Origin: Sequoia sempervirens
Lineage: Eukaryota > Streptophyta > Pinopsida > Cupressales > Cupressaceae
Assembly (NCBI GenBank): GCA_007258455.2
Contig: VDFB02358134.1
Location: forward strand, 213,093,047-213,157,046
Reading direction: 5' to 3'
DNA length: 64,000 nucleotides
The stretch's first letter is position 1, and each line of letters opens with the position of its first letter. Positions 1 to 11,020 of the stretch are shown here, one piece after another. Both the position numbers and the translations under genes were made by a program. The notes under the pieces were generated by a model, which saw only the letters and a program-made list of their open reading frames with translations, did no database searches and was not told the origin of the DNA.

Positions 1-1376
1 TAGCTCCCTTCGGGTTTATTTTCCTCTATGCTTCGGCTCATGCATCGCAAGTAATCAATTCGACCTTTTATCTAGGTTCTTCTCTCCCGCTCCACATGTC
101 TACTCCTTGCAACCCTAAGTCTTTGTATTCCTTTCGCATCCCAGAAAGCTCTCTTATCCTTCCATGTGTCGCAGCTGCGGGATTCTTTTTATTATCCTTT
201 CTTACTGTCTCATCAGGCTCCGCTCGGGTGCCACGAAGCCCTCATTCCCAAAAGGTTTTGGCAGGCCCCACAATTGCTATATGTGGTGTACTCTTGCTAT
301 GTGTCTTCTATTCACAAATCTTTCAGCATAGAGATGAAGTAACAACTGTGGGAAGCAAAATGTTGCCACACGTCTCTTTTGCGCCTGGTTGGTGATCGTT
401 CCCTCCATTATTGATGAAGTGCTCCACCCATTTGACACATGTAGCATTAATGCAAGTCCTCAACAACGAAAAAGAGAGGTTCATACAGGTATGAAAGGCT
501 GCCATGTGCCTAGGTAGCGGATCTCATATTCAGACGATAGACCAGATGGACCTGATGATGTTATTGACCACTGCGTGTTATAATCATTCACATAGGATGG
601 TGACACTTGTCTAATTATGCCTTGTTGGGACCACTGCCATCATTTGCAGAGGATGCACCTATGCCTAGAGTGACTAGATGCTTGGTTCCAAATCGATTAT
701 GTTGCAATGGCTTTGGGAATATTCTGATTCTTGCATCATTTTTCAGGGGATTGCGAAATATTTTCTATTGTTGCTCTCTAAAGTAGTGGGGGTTTTTCCT
801 GCTATATATAATTTTCTCTGTTGTGAGAAAAGGGTCTAGAATTTAGAAGAAACTTGGGTTTTTAGTAAAAGACACTAGGCCTTTTTTTGTTTTATATTAT
901 TGCAAAGACTCTCAAACTGTGCCAATTGTTCGACCTTTCTGTTTTTTCATGCTATTTAATCAAACTGTAAATTGTGCCTTTTATTTTCTAGACATTTCAT
1001 TTGAGAACTTCTATATATGTTGAATGTAACTTTGCTGACCTAGACCATGTCTAATGACTCTTCCTAGTAGTAGGGATGTATGCAATATTATTTTATGTCA
1101 ATAAATATATTGTCTAAGCTGTAATTTTTAGTTTCTAATTTTTTGGAACACTACAAACACCATTCAGGCCCTTAGATCTATGATTTATTGTGCCTCTCAT
1201 TAAGTCTTGGCGCATCACCTTAGGTTAGACTTTATTTTATTATATCTATTTCCTTTTCCCTTTCAAACCCCTATTACAGAAGAAGTCGACTTCTCTAAAA
1301 ACCTAGAGGTCACTCAGTCTAGTGCAAAAGGTCCCCCATAAATTGAGTTTCCCATAAGACACTGTTACCTTGTCAA
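1..1376. other. Unassigned sequence left of the first gypsy remnant
   Basis: No domain, RNA gene or repeat boundary could be assigned. The stretch may include the LTR of the element whose gag starts near 1491, because a primer-binding-like motif sits at 1378-1396, but no partner LTR is in the window. One short ORF at 96-395 is listed separately. Confidence 0.4.
96..395 (+). CDS. Small hydrophobic ORF, 99 aa, unrecognised
   Basis: An ATG-initiated 99-residue ORF with two hydrophobic stretches, roughly residues 18-38 and 56-73, separated by a basic, serine-rich loop. That pattern could be a two-pass membrane peptide. I do not recognise a family. There is no visible promoter or neighbouring gene, and ORFs of this length arise by chance in this sequence, so this is only a candidate and may be a shadow of an old repeat. 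Confidence 0.12.
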   Translation: MSTPCNPKSLYSFRIPESSLILPCVAAAGFFLLSFLTVSSGSARVPRSPHSQKVLAGPTIAICGVLLLCVFYSQIFQHRDEVTTVGSKMLPHVSFAPGW

Positions 1377-1377
1377 A

Positions 1378-1396
1378 TTTTGGTGTCAACAGGTGT
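1378..1396 (+). other. Primer-binding-site-like motif before gag
   Basis: The sequence TTTTGGTGTCAACAGGTG lies about 95 bases before the first gag ATG. It resembles the TTTTGGTG... start that follows the 5' LTR at 16605 in another element of the window. If it is a tRNA primer site, the 5' LTR would end just left of it. The matching LTR was not found. Confidence 0.3.
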
Positions 1397-1490
1397 CTCA
1401 TCAACAAATCCTTTCATCAGTACTTCATTCAAACCCTATAGAGGAAGTAAATGACGTGTCTTTATTTGAGGACCTCAACCAAATGTTAAC

Positions 1491-2692
1491 ATGCCATCAC
1501 AATTTAATACCAATACTTTCGAAGGGAAAAACATGAACATTCCCCATGGACAATTCCAACAATTTGGACAAGACAATCCGAATACACAACACATGGCATC
1601 ATTTGGACACCAAAATATTCATGGCCAACATATTCCCCAAATTTTGAATCAAATGGCTGGAGGGAACATTCTGACATATTCATCACACATTCACACCCAT
1701 CAACAAGTCCCTAATCCAAAATTTCAATACCAACAACATACAAATCAAAACACACCATACATCTCGCAACAACACATCCCACAAAAAAACACCATCTTTT
1801 CACAACAAATGGGGACCCAAGGGATACCTATCACTCCCATGTGTTATGCAACAAACAATCCTCTAATTGATGCCTTGACAACTCAAGTGGTTCACTTACA
1901 AAAGACAATAGAAAACATGCAAACGTCTGATAAGAAGTCACACATGTCATATGACCTATGCTTATATCCTTTTGACACAAATTTATACATGCCACCATTC
2001 CCTCCTAGATATGTAGCACCACACTTTACCAAATATAAGGGCAAGACGAATCTTGTTGAACATATTCGAGAAATCACAACCAACTATATGGACATTTCCT
2101 ATGAACAGACTTACTTGATGAGACTTTTCTCTAAGAGTGTTAAACAGGACCTGCACTGGAATGGTTCTCCACTTTGAAAGGGATAAAAACATGGGACGAA
2201 CTTAAAGACAAATTTGTGAAAAATTATGCATATAACATTGACATGGACACCTCCATCACTAGCTTATGCAATCTTACACAAGAAGATGTTGGTGAAACAT
2301 TTATCCCATTCTTCCAAAGATGGAGAACTCTAGCAAGTCGCTTCCACATTGACATGCTTGAGAAGGAAAAGGTTGACATGTTTGTCCAAACGCTCCTAGG
2401 CCCATTGAAATATGGATTGCAAGTTCATTGTTGCACAACCTTCACAGACCTAGTTGAAAATGGTGTCCAAGTTGAGAAAGCCCTCATTGTTAAAGGGGAA
2501 TTAAAATATGGCCCTAAAAACATAAACATAAATCCATCCATGGACAAAAATAAGTATTGGGTCAAAAATAAACATGTTACCAATGATGGCATCGTTGATG
2601 CCAAGGCTGCAAACATGATGGGACCAGTGCTTGCTCTTAAAGGAGCTCAGCCACAAAAAAAACCAACAACAATAATTGACACCCCCCACTAA
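1491..2692 (+). pseudogene. gag: Ty3/gypsy gag, frameshifted
   Basis: Capsid-like gag of a Ty3/gypsy retrotransposon, which would coat the RNA intermediate. The first part (1491-2177) is Gln/Asn/His-rich and then reads into the conserved start PPFPPRYVAPHFTKYKG, typical of plant gypsy gag. The second part (2174-2692) continues in another frame with WDELKDKFVKNYAYNI and FFQRWRTLASR, the retrotransposon gag core. The frame change near 2175 breaks the protein. No CCHC zinc knuckle is visible. It lies just upstream of a linker and a truncated reverse transcriptase, so this is the 5' half of an old element. Confidence 0.8.
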
Positions 2693-2700
2693 TAACCAAA

Positions 2701-3177
2701 ATGGTCAAAACAATCAAAGTCAAGGACAACCCCACCAGACAAGACAATTTCCCAAAAGATGAACATACACCGCTTATGGTACTACGTGAGGGAATACCCA
2801 GTGGTGATCACAAGGCTAGATTTGTGATTGACCTAGATTGTGTAGCTTACTTCGAGGAGACTGCTCCATCCTCTAGTCGCAAAATGAAAAATAAAAATAA
2901 AACAAAAAATGAAATGTCTTTAGGTGAAAACCGAAAGGCACCTTCTGATGACAAAAAAGTAAAAAAAAAGGATGTATCTATGGGTGAAATTCTCTCTGAG
3001 GTGCACAAAGATGGAGGACTGGAATTTATTCCCATGACTCAAGATAAATTACTAATTCTCATAGAGGAAACCATAGAAGTCAACATATCTATAGCAGAAA
3101 ATCTTAAAATGGTCCTCTTTATGACATCCTTGAAAGAAGAAGAGAAACCTGAGTTCCACAAATTCTTTGAAGAGTGA
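2701..3177 (+). pseudogene. Ty3/gypsy pol linker upstream of RT
   Basis: A 158-residue ORF in a third frame. Its middle is Lys/Asn-rich (residues about 60-95) and its C-terminal half (about 115-158) matches the acidic linker that precedes reverse transcriptase in plant gypsy polyproteins, ending in EEEKPEFHKFFEE. No aspartic-protease DTG/DSG motif is present between gag and this linker, so the protease segment seems to have been deleted. The reading runs straight into a degenerate RT. Confidence 0.6.
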
Positions 3178-3545
3178 AAGATTAATTTTGCATGGTCATA
3201 TGTTGATATGCCTCGGTTGGATCCATAATTGGTCTTACACCATTTGACACTACTTCTAGACACCAAGTCAATAAAACAAAAGTTGCATAAAATGCATCCT
3301 TAGATCGCCTTGTTAGTCAAAGTTGAACTTAAGAAATTGCTAGACGTAGGGTTCATATAGTTTATTGACTATGCTGAATGGATATCCAATCTTGTACTAG
3401 TTACAAAAACAAATGGTCAGATCTGCATCTGTACATAATTTAGAGACTTAAACAAAGCATGTCCAATGGATGACTTTCCGTTTCCAAACATAGAGATCAT
3501 AGTCAACCTCACGACAGGATACGAGATGTTGTCCATCCCCTTTAA
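3178..3545 (+). pseudogene. pol: Ty3/gypsy reverse transcriptase, N-terminal remnant
   Basis: Conceptual translation shows the start of a gypsy RT with several in-frame stops: FAWSYVDMPRLDP, then LLVKVELKKLLDVGFI, YAEWISNLV, and FRDLNKACPMDDFP. Similarity ends at about 3545, before the YxDD catalytic box, and the sequence then passes into a CA microsatellite and unrelated AT-rich DNA. The element is therefore truncated at its 3' side. RNase H, integrase and 3' LTR are absent. Confidence 0.75.
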
Positions 3546-3562
3546 AGGTACTTCGAAATATA

Positions 3563-3578
3563 ACACACACACACACAC
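3563..3578. repeat. (AC)n microsatellite
   Basis: Short run of AC dinucleotides immediately after the RT remnant. Confidence 0.85.
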
Positions 3579-3579
3579 T

Positions 3580-4199
3580 CCCATGCCATTTGCATCATGC
3601 AAATCGATAAAATAGCCATAGAGAAAACAATGAATTAGGAAATAGAACAATAATATCAAACCATGATCATTCAACACCTCAACATATATGAAATAAAATG
3701 CTCCCACTAATATCAAAAGCTAGGAATAGATAGGCACTACACTCTACCTCATTTGAAGTTGGAATTGAACAAGAACATGAGCCTCTTTTTCATGGTGCTA
3801 ATACAACTATATAGTCAAAATTAGAATGCAAACAAACAAGAATGGGTTATCCTGAGGACCCCACTAAAGAACTTATACAAACATAGAGTGATACACAAGC
3901 ATAACTTGAGATGAAATGGTCTCAACTTTCATTGAATTCCCAATTTCCAAACTAGAACCAACATACTCAAAATGCACAATAAATAAACCAAAATAAGAAT
4001 ATTGGCCAAAAATAGGTTGGAAATTAGCATGCACATAAAATCACTTGATTTTAATTCATCAAAAGCCTAAACAATAAGGTGTTATACAAAATGTCGAAGC
4101 TAATCCATGAAGGTAGACTCAAATATTTTCTCTAGTGAGAAAATTGCTAGGAATGAAAAGATATAGATAACTAAAATTTTATGGTGATGCAAATTACTC
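3580..4199. other. AT-rich stretch with nothing recognised
   Basis: No ORF with family similarity, RNA gene or repeat boundary seen. It separates the truncated gypsy remnant from gag repeat copy A. Confidence 0.5.
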
Positions 4200-5215
4200 T
4201 AATATTATTCGAAATGAGGTTAGAGGAAAAGTGCCAAAAATTCAAGGAAATAGTGCTATCACTAGTGAGGACCACTTGAGTTGTTTTATCAATGTAATAT
4301 ATGAGTATGAGATAGAAGATGAGGATGTAATGATGAAACTCTTTGTGCAATCACTAGAAAAAAGTGCTAGGGAATTGTATAGAGGCCTTCTAGATAGGAT
4401 TCTAGACTCATGGAATGAGTTTATGAGGGAATTCAAACTAAAGTGTGAAGAAAAGGTGAATCCAAAGTCTATACTCCATGAGCTCGCTATTATCAAGAAA
4501 GAGGTCAATGAAATAGTTGTTGATTTCAACAAGTTTGTGATGATGATGAGGAAAGCTCCTCTCCATGTGAGGCCAAAATAATTTATGTGCCTTGTTCAAT
4601 ATTTTGGAGAATTTCATGCTAAGTTAGGATCTTTCCTATAGTATAATAATCCTCAAACATCAAGGGAAGCTTATGTTATTGCTAGAAATATAGAGAGCAG
4701 CATGAGGGTATCTAGTAAAAATGTCAAGGGAGCTAATGTGAAGCTCTCAAAATTGGCACAACAACTTCTACTAACCCCCTTATAATTGGAGATAAAATTG
4801 AAAATTTAAAGGTAGCTATGAAAGATCTCTCATATAGGGTTTCTAGGAACAAAAAAGGGCTTCCCTCAAACAATTTTGTCATGCACATTTTGATGAAGGT
4901 CAAAAGTTGCATAATAAACCATACAATTTTGATTTTTTAAATACCTAGACAAAATGACAAGAAAATGGTTACAAGAAATACAAACCAAGGGTACCAAGAA
5001 AGACACACCTAATCTATTTAGGAAGGATCATGTGAATCTTCAATAAGATTCATTTTGGTGTGAAAAGTGTTATTTGCCTCATGATCTATCAAAATGTGTT
5101 ATGGCCATAACACTTGTAGAGGAGAGAGCATTCCAAGAAGAATAAAGTGTGCCTAAATACTATGAAGATGGCAACATAGATCAATTAGATGTGTATAAAG
5201 GAAAGGATTTCTTTA
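4200..5215 (+). pseudogene. gag: Gypsy-like gag, copy A, left part
   Basis: A 116-residue open stretch (4231-4581) carries the retrotransposon gag core, for example SLEKSARELYRGLL and SWNEFMREFKLKCEEK. Beyond a stop at 4579 the same protein can be followed with further stops to a zinc-knuckle-like motif near 5065-5105 with cysteines and histidine spaced CX2CX3HX4C, one residue shorter than the usual CX2CX4HX4C. The reading then breaks at 5215, where a Ty1/copia element has inserted. The repeat resumes at 10301. Copy B at 13750-15344 is a second, uninterrupted version of the same segment. Confidence 0.75.
5211..5215. repeat. Target-site duplication of the copia element, left
   Basis: CTTTA directly before the left LTR; the right flank has CTTTC at 10301-10305. 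The empty site in copy B (near 14660) reads CTTTC, so the left copy differs by one later base change. Confidence 0.7.
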
Positions 5216-5686
5216 TGTTAGGAATTGCATGCAAAAAATATCAATTAAATTCAAATAAAGATTAAACAGAGGAATGAAAAACACAGAAATAATAACATCA
5301 AGAGTCAATTTTTAACGTGGTTCACCCAAACTTGGGCTACATCCACTAACAAAGAATCCAATATTATTATCCAAAAAATTGAACCGATTACAACTAACAA
5401 TCCTTGCAACTCAATACTGCTACAAATGCTACAATACAATATCAACAAAAACCCTAACCCTTAGCCATTTTATCAAGACTTATGTTGATTACAAAATAGG
5501 GTTTTTTTTATGTTAGCCAATAGAAAAATAACCCCTGATGCCTGGACCCCACAAGGGCATTGCCTCTTGACCCCATCTTGGGGGCACTACCCCCAAACCC
5601 CAGTTGAATAATTAGGGGGGGAAACCACGTCGATAAAAGTGGGGAAAATTTAATCTTTGAGTCTGATTAGGCTCCATATAACAATA
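5216..5686 (-). repeat. 3' LTR of the copia element (internally deleted)
   Basis: 471 bp, starting TGTTAGGAATTGCATGC on the plus strand and ending ATAACAATA. It aligns along its length with 9713-10300 but lacks about 117 bp of GC-rich sequence between GATG and CCTGGACCCC. The inner end has TA where the other LTR keeps CA, one base change in the terminal dinucleotide. Confidence 0.9.
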
Positions 5687-5699
5687 ATCTCCCACTTTG
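5687..5699 (-). other. Polypurine tract of the copia element
   Basis: On the minus strand this reads CAAAGTGGGAGAT directly before the 3' LTR, the usual plus-strand primer of plant copia elements. It fixes the LTR boundary and the orientation. Confidence 0.85.
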
Positions 5700-5759
5700 A
5701 GGCTGATCAGACTCCACAACATACCATCTACCACTTGGAGACTAATCATAACATCGTTG

Positions 5760-6578
5760 ACCCTGTAGCTCCCACTAGAAATAAACACCCTGGACCCTGT
5801 TCTTTTTTTATTGTTTTCAATCTTGAAGACCAACTGAAGCTGAAGAGGAGCTCAACTTCTCCCTTGTCACTGCCTTTGTTAACATATTTGTTGAATTTTC
5901 ACCTATGTGTATCCTTTCTAGCCTTAACTATCCATCATCCAACACTGACTGAATGAAGTGATACCTCAATTGTATGTGTTTGGTCTATGAATGCAAGGAA
6001 TAATTCTTTGCAAAATGTATGGCACTCTGGTTGTTCGTAAACAAATAACTATTAGCCTGTCATTTTCCCAATTCTTCCATGAAATATTGCAACCATATGC
6101 TCTCCTTGCTTGCCTCTGTTGCAGCTACATACTCTACCTCTGTGGTGGATAAAGCAACCACCTTTTACAACCTCGAGATCCAATTCACCATTGTCCCACC
6201 TATAGTAAAGACATAACCTATAGTACTCCACCTGGTATCAATATCCCTTGCCAAATCTGAGTCTACATAACCTGCTAAATCAGTATTAGAGCCCCCAAAA
6301 CATAAATGTTTATTCGATGTACCTCTCAAATACATGAGAATTCATTTTACTGCATTCTAATGCTCCAATCTGAGATTAATCATATACCTGCTTATGAATC
6401 CAACAACATGTGCAATATCCAGTCTCATGCATACCATGGCATGCATTAAACTTCCTATAGCTGAAGCATATGGTACCTTGGACATTTTTTCTTCCTCCTC
6501 TTGTGTCTTTGGACACATCTCCTTAGTCAATTTCAAATGACTAGGCAAAGGTGTGCTGAAAAATTTTACATTCTCCAT
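5760..6578 (-). pseudogene. pol: Copia RNase H and end of RT
   Basis: RNase H would digest the RNA strand of the RNA/DNA hybrid during reverse transcription. Translation of the minus strand shows the RT connection (SAIGSLMHAMVCMRLDIA), then the RNase H signature region with YVDSDLARDIDTR, TIGYVFTIGGTMVNW and LSTTEVEYVAATEA. Several in-frame stops interrupt it, including one just after residue 73 of the 6578-6357 open stretch. The end of the reading frame before the polypurine tract is too degraded to place. Confidence 0.8.
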
Positions 6579-6587
6579 ATGGAATAT

Positions 6588-7810
6588 CTACAACACCTTT
6601 TCAACATAATTAGCCTGAGATAGAGTCATTTTTCTATTCTTCCTATCTCTGTAAATTTTCATACCAAGGATTTGTTTTGCTGCCCCCAAATCCTTCATAG
6701 CAAATGATTTTTCTAACTGTTGTTTTAACTCACTTATGTGATCCATGTTAGACACCGCTACAAGCATGTCATCAACATATAAACATAAAATAATGTAGTT
6801 GTCATTATCCAACCTCTTAAAGTAAGCATAATGGTCATAATTACATGTGTTGTAGCCTTGCTCAGCCATAAAACTATCAAATTTCAAGTACCATTGCCAA
6901 GGTGCTTGTTTCAAGCCATATAAACTCTTCTTCAATATGTACACCAATTTCTCCTTACCTTTGACCTCAAATCCTTGGGGTTGTTCCATATATATCGCCT
7001 TCTCCAAATCACCATGGGGAAAGTTTTTTTTCACATCTAGTTGTTCCAAATGCAAATCTTCAGCAGCCACAATACTTAAAACAATACAAATAGAAGTCAT
7101 CTTAACTACTGGAGAAAAAATTCTAGAAAAATCAATGCATTTTTTCTGTGCAAATCCTTTGACAACTAACTTGGATTTAAATATGTTCTTACCTCCATCT
7201 TCCTCTTTCAGCCTATAAATCCATTTTTTTTGGTAAAGCCTTTACTTGCAAGCAACTTACATAATTCCCATGTTTGAGTTTTCCGCAAGGAGTCCATTTT
7301 TTCTTTCATTGCAAGCTCCCACTGAACCTTTGTATCCACTTGCATAGCTTCATCATACCCTTCTGGTTCACCAACATCTGTTAACAAAATAGAATACAAA
7401 GAGGAAGAAAACCTTTTAGGAGGTCTACTTAGCCTTGTTGACCATCTAACATTCACTGGAGTTTGTGGAATTTCTTGTTGTTGTTGCAGAGCATGAGGAA
7501 CCACTGGAACATCACTATCTGGAGTATCATCCAACACCACAAAATCCTTTTCTTTCTTATCATGTTGTTGCAACTGATATTTGTACAATACCTTCTCATT
7601 GAATACAACATCCTTGCTTCTTACAATTTTTAGATTTTCAACATCCCAAAGCCTATAACCAAATTCATCAATGCCATATCCAATGAAGATACACCTTTTT
7701 GATTTTGCATCTAGCTTGGTTCTATTTTTAGAATCTACATGTGCAAATGCTTCACATCTGAAGGTTTTGAGAAAATAATAACTCGCCTTCTTACCTGTCC
7801 ATTCATGCAC
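6588..7810 (-). pseudogene. pol: Copia integrase C-terminus, linker and reverse transcriptase
   Basis: The first open stretch (7810-7208) holds the copia-type post-integrase region (FRCEAFAHV, RCIFIGYGIDEFGYRLWD) followed by a variable Gln-rich linker and the start of RT (GYDEAMQVDTKVQWELAMKEK). The second (7100-6588) is the RT palm: EQLDVKKNFPHGDL keeps the first catalytic Asp, and LCLYVDDMLVA holds the YVDD box with both Asp residues. SLYGLKQAPWQWY is the conserved copia motif. A break near 7210-7100 and another at about 6585 stop continuous translation. Confidence 0.88.
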
Positions 7811-8868
7811 TTAGCTACTCCATTTTCTTGTGGAGTCCTTGGAACTGTTTTCTGCCTTAGAATTCCATTAAATGAGCAATAATCCTCAAATTCTTTGTTG
7901 CAATACTCATCACCATTATTAGATCTGAGACATTTTAATCTTTTACCCATCCCATTCTCAACCAAGCTTCTCCATTTCTTAAATGTTTCAAATACATCAA
8001 ATTTCTGCCTAAGGAAATAAATCCAAACCTTCCTAGTTGCATCATCTATGAATGTAACATAATAGCGAGAGCCACTAAGAGAAGATACTTGATCCAGTCC
8101 CCATAAATATGTATGCACAAGCTCCAACTTTTCATCTTTATTTTGCTTCCCATCCTTGAGAAAAATAATTCTCTTTTGTTTTCCATACACAACTTTCACA
8201 AAAATCCATATTAATGCATTTCAAACCTGGTAAAACTTTCTTAGAATGAAGTACCTTCGTACCTTTTCCACTCATATGCCCAAGTCTGTTATGCCATAGT
8301 GTTGTCTTAGAACCTGCAACAATTGTTTCAGTCTCTTCCTGTGAACCCACAACAACTGTTCCTGAACCTGTTTGTGTTTTCTCTACAACAACTAAAGTAG
8401 AAGGAATAGTATGACCTATACAAAGATATAAGGTGCCTACTTTCACACCTTTTGCTACTATTAAGGCACCTCTTGAAACCTTCCAATTTTTATGATTAAA
8501 AGTAATTATGCAACCTTCATCACCTAGCTTCCCTACTGAAATTAAATTCCTACTCGGCCTTGGAACGTTCCTTACCTCTTATAGTAGCCAATGATTCCCA
8601 TTCTACAACTTAATCTTAATTCTTCCCTTTCCAACAATCTAACAGGGTTTGTTATCTCCCAAATAAACTAGCCCAAAATCCCCTTGGACATAATCAAGAA
8701 AATAACTTCTATAGGGTGTAGCATGAAATGGGCCCCCTGAATCTAAAACCCATGAATCATCAACATTATCAAGGGAAAGAATCAAAGAATCCTCATCAGA
8801 TTTGTTACTTACCACATTTGCCTCTTTACTTCCTTCCTTTTTGTATCCTTCTTTATTTTTCTGAGACT
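7735..8868 (-). pseudogene. pol: Copia protease and integrase with lost catalytic residues
   Basis: The aspartic protease site is recognisable as WVLDSGGPFHATP near 8760-8730. The pre-integrase HHCC zinc region follows (TLWHNRLGHMSGKG and CESCVWKTKE, 8330-8190), then the integrase core. In family members the core has Asp in HT-D-xxG, Asp in RS-D-NG and Glu in NGVA-E-RMN. Here these positions read Tyr (8107-8109), Asn (7918-7920) and Lys (7810-7812), so the DD(E) triad is completely replaced. Stops and a frameshift near 8190 also break the ORF. Confidence 0.88.
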
Positions 8869-8869
8869 A

Positions 8870-9627
8870 ACAATATTTCTTTAAATGACCCGGCTTACCA
8901 CAGTACCAACAATCCCTCTTGTCTCTAGATTGGGACCTTATGTCCTTTGATTTTCTTCATGACTTCCCACGACTTCCAAAATTGTTTCCTCTCTCCTTTG
9001 TTCTGCCCCTACTTTTTGCATTCAAAACACTGCCTGATGTGGATGTTCCACCTGAGCTTTTTCTATGAATTTCCTCACTCAAAATAACACCAACAACATC
9101 ATCAAATTTTGATGTATCCAAACCAGAAACATAATTTCTAATAGCCATTACCAAGCTATTCTAGCTTTCAGACAAATACCACATAATCAAAAGATCCCTA
9201 ACTTCTTCATCAAAGTTTACATTTACAAAAGTTAATTGACTGGTAACCATATTAAACTCATTTAAATGATCAACAACTGACCCACCTTCTACCATTTTCA
9301 TATTAAATAAATGCTTCATAAGAAATACCTTATTTGAAGTGAAAGGATTTTCATATAACTTCACCAGGGTTTCCATCAACTCTTGAGTTGTCTTTGTTGT
9401 AATATTGAAGGCCGCTAATTGTGCTAGACATAAACAAATGGTTCCCAGTGCCTTTCTGTCCAGAAGATTCTAATCAGGTCATCAGTCATTGTTGTCAGTT
9501 TCTTGGCTATTCCTTCCAACGACCTCCATAAATCCTTCTGATAGAGATAATCCTCCATCTGCATCTTCCATAACTAATAATTCTGCTTATTGAATTTATC
9601 TACCTTCAATTTACCCTTGTCCGCCAT
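8870..9627 (-). pseudogene. gag: Copia gag with zinc knuckle
   Basis: The reading starts at an ATG at 9627 with MADKGKLKVDKFNKQNY, the typical N-terminus of plant copia gag, and a stop follows after about 17 residues. Later segments (9379-9161, 9154-8957) show the UBN2-type gag core (LFNMKMVEGGSVVDHLNEFN) and the SRG-rich nucleocapsid. A canonical zinc knuckle, CWYCGKPGHLKKYC, spans 8911-8870 and would bind the RNA genome. Several frameshifts and stops separate the parts. Confidence 0.85.
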
Positions 9628-9699
9628 TGCTCCCACTTAACCGTGAAACTCCCACTCAACTGTGAGACCTTCCTGTAGACGATAATCGAATGCAACCTA

Positions 9700-9712
9700 C
9701 CATGATACTACT
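9700..9712 (-). other. Primer binding site of the copia element
   Basis: Directly inside the 5' LTR the minus strand reads AGTAGTATCATGG. The usual site complementary to initiator tRNA-Met in plant copia elements reads GTGGTATCAGAGC after the same short spacer, so this is a mutated version. Confidence 0.65.
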
Positions 9713-10300
9713 TGTTAGGAATTACATGCAAAAAATATCAATTAAATGCAAATAAATATTCAACAGAGGAATGAAAAACACAAAAATAATAACAATGAGA
9801 GAGAATTTTTAACGTGGTTCACCCAAACTTGGGCTACATCCACTAATAGAGAGTCTAATATTATTATCCAACAAATTGAACTGATTACAACTAGCAATCC
9901 TTGTAACTCAATACTGCTACAAATGCTACAATACAATATCAAAAAAAAACCTAACCCTTAATCGTTTTATCAAGACATGTCGATTACAAAATAGGGTTTT
10001 TTTATGTTAGCCAATAGAAAAATAACTCTTGATGCCTTTATATAATAATAAAAGTCTTTGAGGTTTCGGGGGCGCTGCCCCTGAGCCCCCACGAGGGTGC
10101 TGCCCCTTGACCCTGCCCTATATTGTGATAGGGAGTGTGCCAGGGGCGCTATCCCTGGACCCCGCAAGGGATGCTACCCCTTGATCCCGTCTTGGGGGTG
10201 CTACCCCCAAACCCCCGTTGGATACTTTGGGGGGGGGACCACACCAATAAAAGTGGAGAAAATTTAACCTCCAAATTTGATTAGGCTCCATATAACAACA
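9713..10300 (-). repeat. 5' LTR of the copia element
   Basis: 588 bp, TGTTAGGAATTACATGC to ATATAACAACA on the plus strand. It contains a striking GC-rich block near 10065-10215 with repeated GGGGGCGCTGCCCCTG-like and CCCCGCAAGGG-like units in alternating orientation. Part of that block is missing from the 3' LTR. Confidence 0.9.
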
Positions 10301-11020
10301 CTTTCAATATGATCACAACAACCATCATGAGCTTAATATGAGCTATCAAATAAGGAATTCAATCAAATTAAATAATTGATGCAATAGAGGTACAAGAGAG
10401 AAAAACATTCAATTACAAGTGCACAATCATATTGTAAAATCCCCTTATTAACCATTTTTACTAACTCATGTGTTTAGTTATCACTTAATAAAAAAATATC
10501 TACTTGTTTATGCACAAGATCCCTTTGTATCCCAATAAACATTGAAAGCCACTCCTTTCCTATTCTACACCTTTCCTAAGTCTCATCATGTTTAAATATC
10601 AATTTATTATTGCACAAAAAAATATAAAATACAATCAAATACTAATTTTTTAATAATATATTTAAAAGATGTAAAATTATAAATCATTTTGGAGACCATT
10701 TCTCCCAGAAAATAATTTAATTAAACAAGGTGTAAAAGTAAATTTTCTTCCTAAATTTCCACATTCAAAACCATAAAAATCCTTTTTTCTCCATTCTTGG
10801 ACCTTAAATTTTCTCTTTTTATTTACGAAATATTTTTAAAATTAAAAAATAGCCTTTTGATCCACACTTGCACAACAACATGCTAATCCAATTAAAGTCC
10901 AAAAAAACATGATTTCATATTTTTTTTGTCATGATCATTTAAAAATAAATTAATATGTTAACTCCTATGAAATTGAATGCACAATAATCTCCTAAAATGG
11001 AGCCATATACTACCACGTAA
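10301..11020 (+). repeat. Gag-bearing repeat, copy A, right part
   Basis: Resumes with CTTTCAATATGATC immediately after the copia element and stays collinear with copy B (about 14656-15344). Apart from the first 20 or so codons it is non-coding and AT-rich, and probably represents the untranslated part of the original gypsy-like element. Confidence 0.8.

Larger units (their letters stand above)
5216..10300 (-). mobile_element. Complete but inactive Ty1/copia retrotransposon
   Basis: A 5.1 kb element on the minus strand, bounded by related terminal repeats (5216-5686 and 9713-10300) and a near-perfect 5 bp target duplication. Reading from 9713 leftwards the order is tRNA-Met-type primer site, gag with zinc knuckle, protease, integrase, reverse transcriptase, RNase H, polypurine tract. 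Protease and integrase before RT defines Ty1/copia. Each domain carries stops, frameshifts or lost catalytic residues. The LTRs differ at roughly 16 positions in the first 240 aligned bases, counted by eye, so the insertion is old. Confidence 0.92.

Noticed and set aside
3417..3716. Minus-strand ORF of 99 residues
   Set aside because: It overlaps the plus-strand RT remnant and a CA microsatellite.
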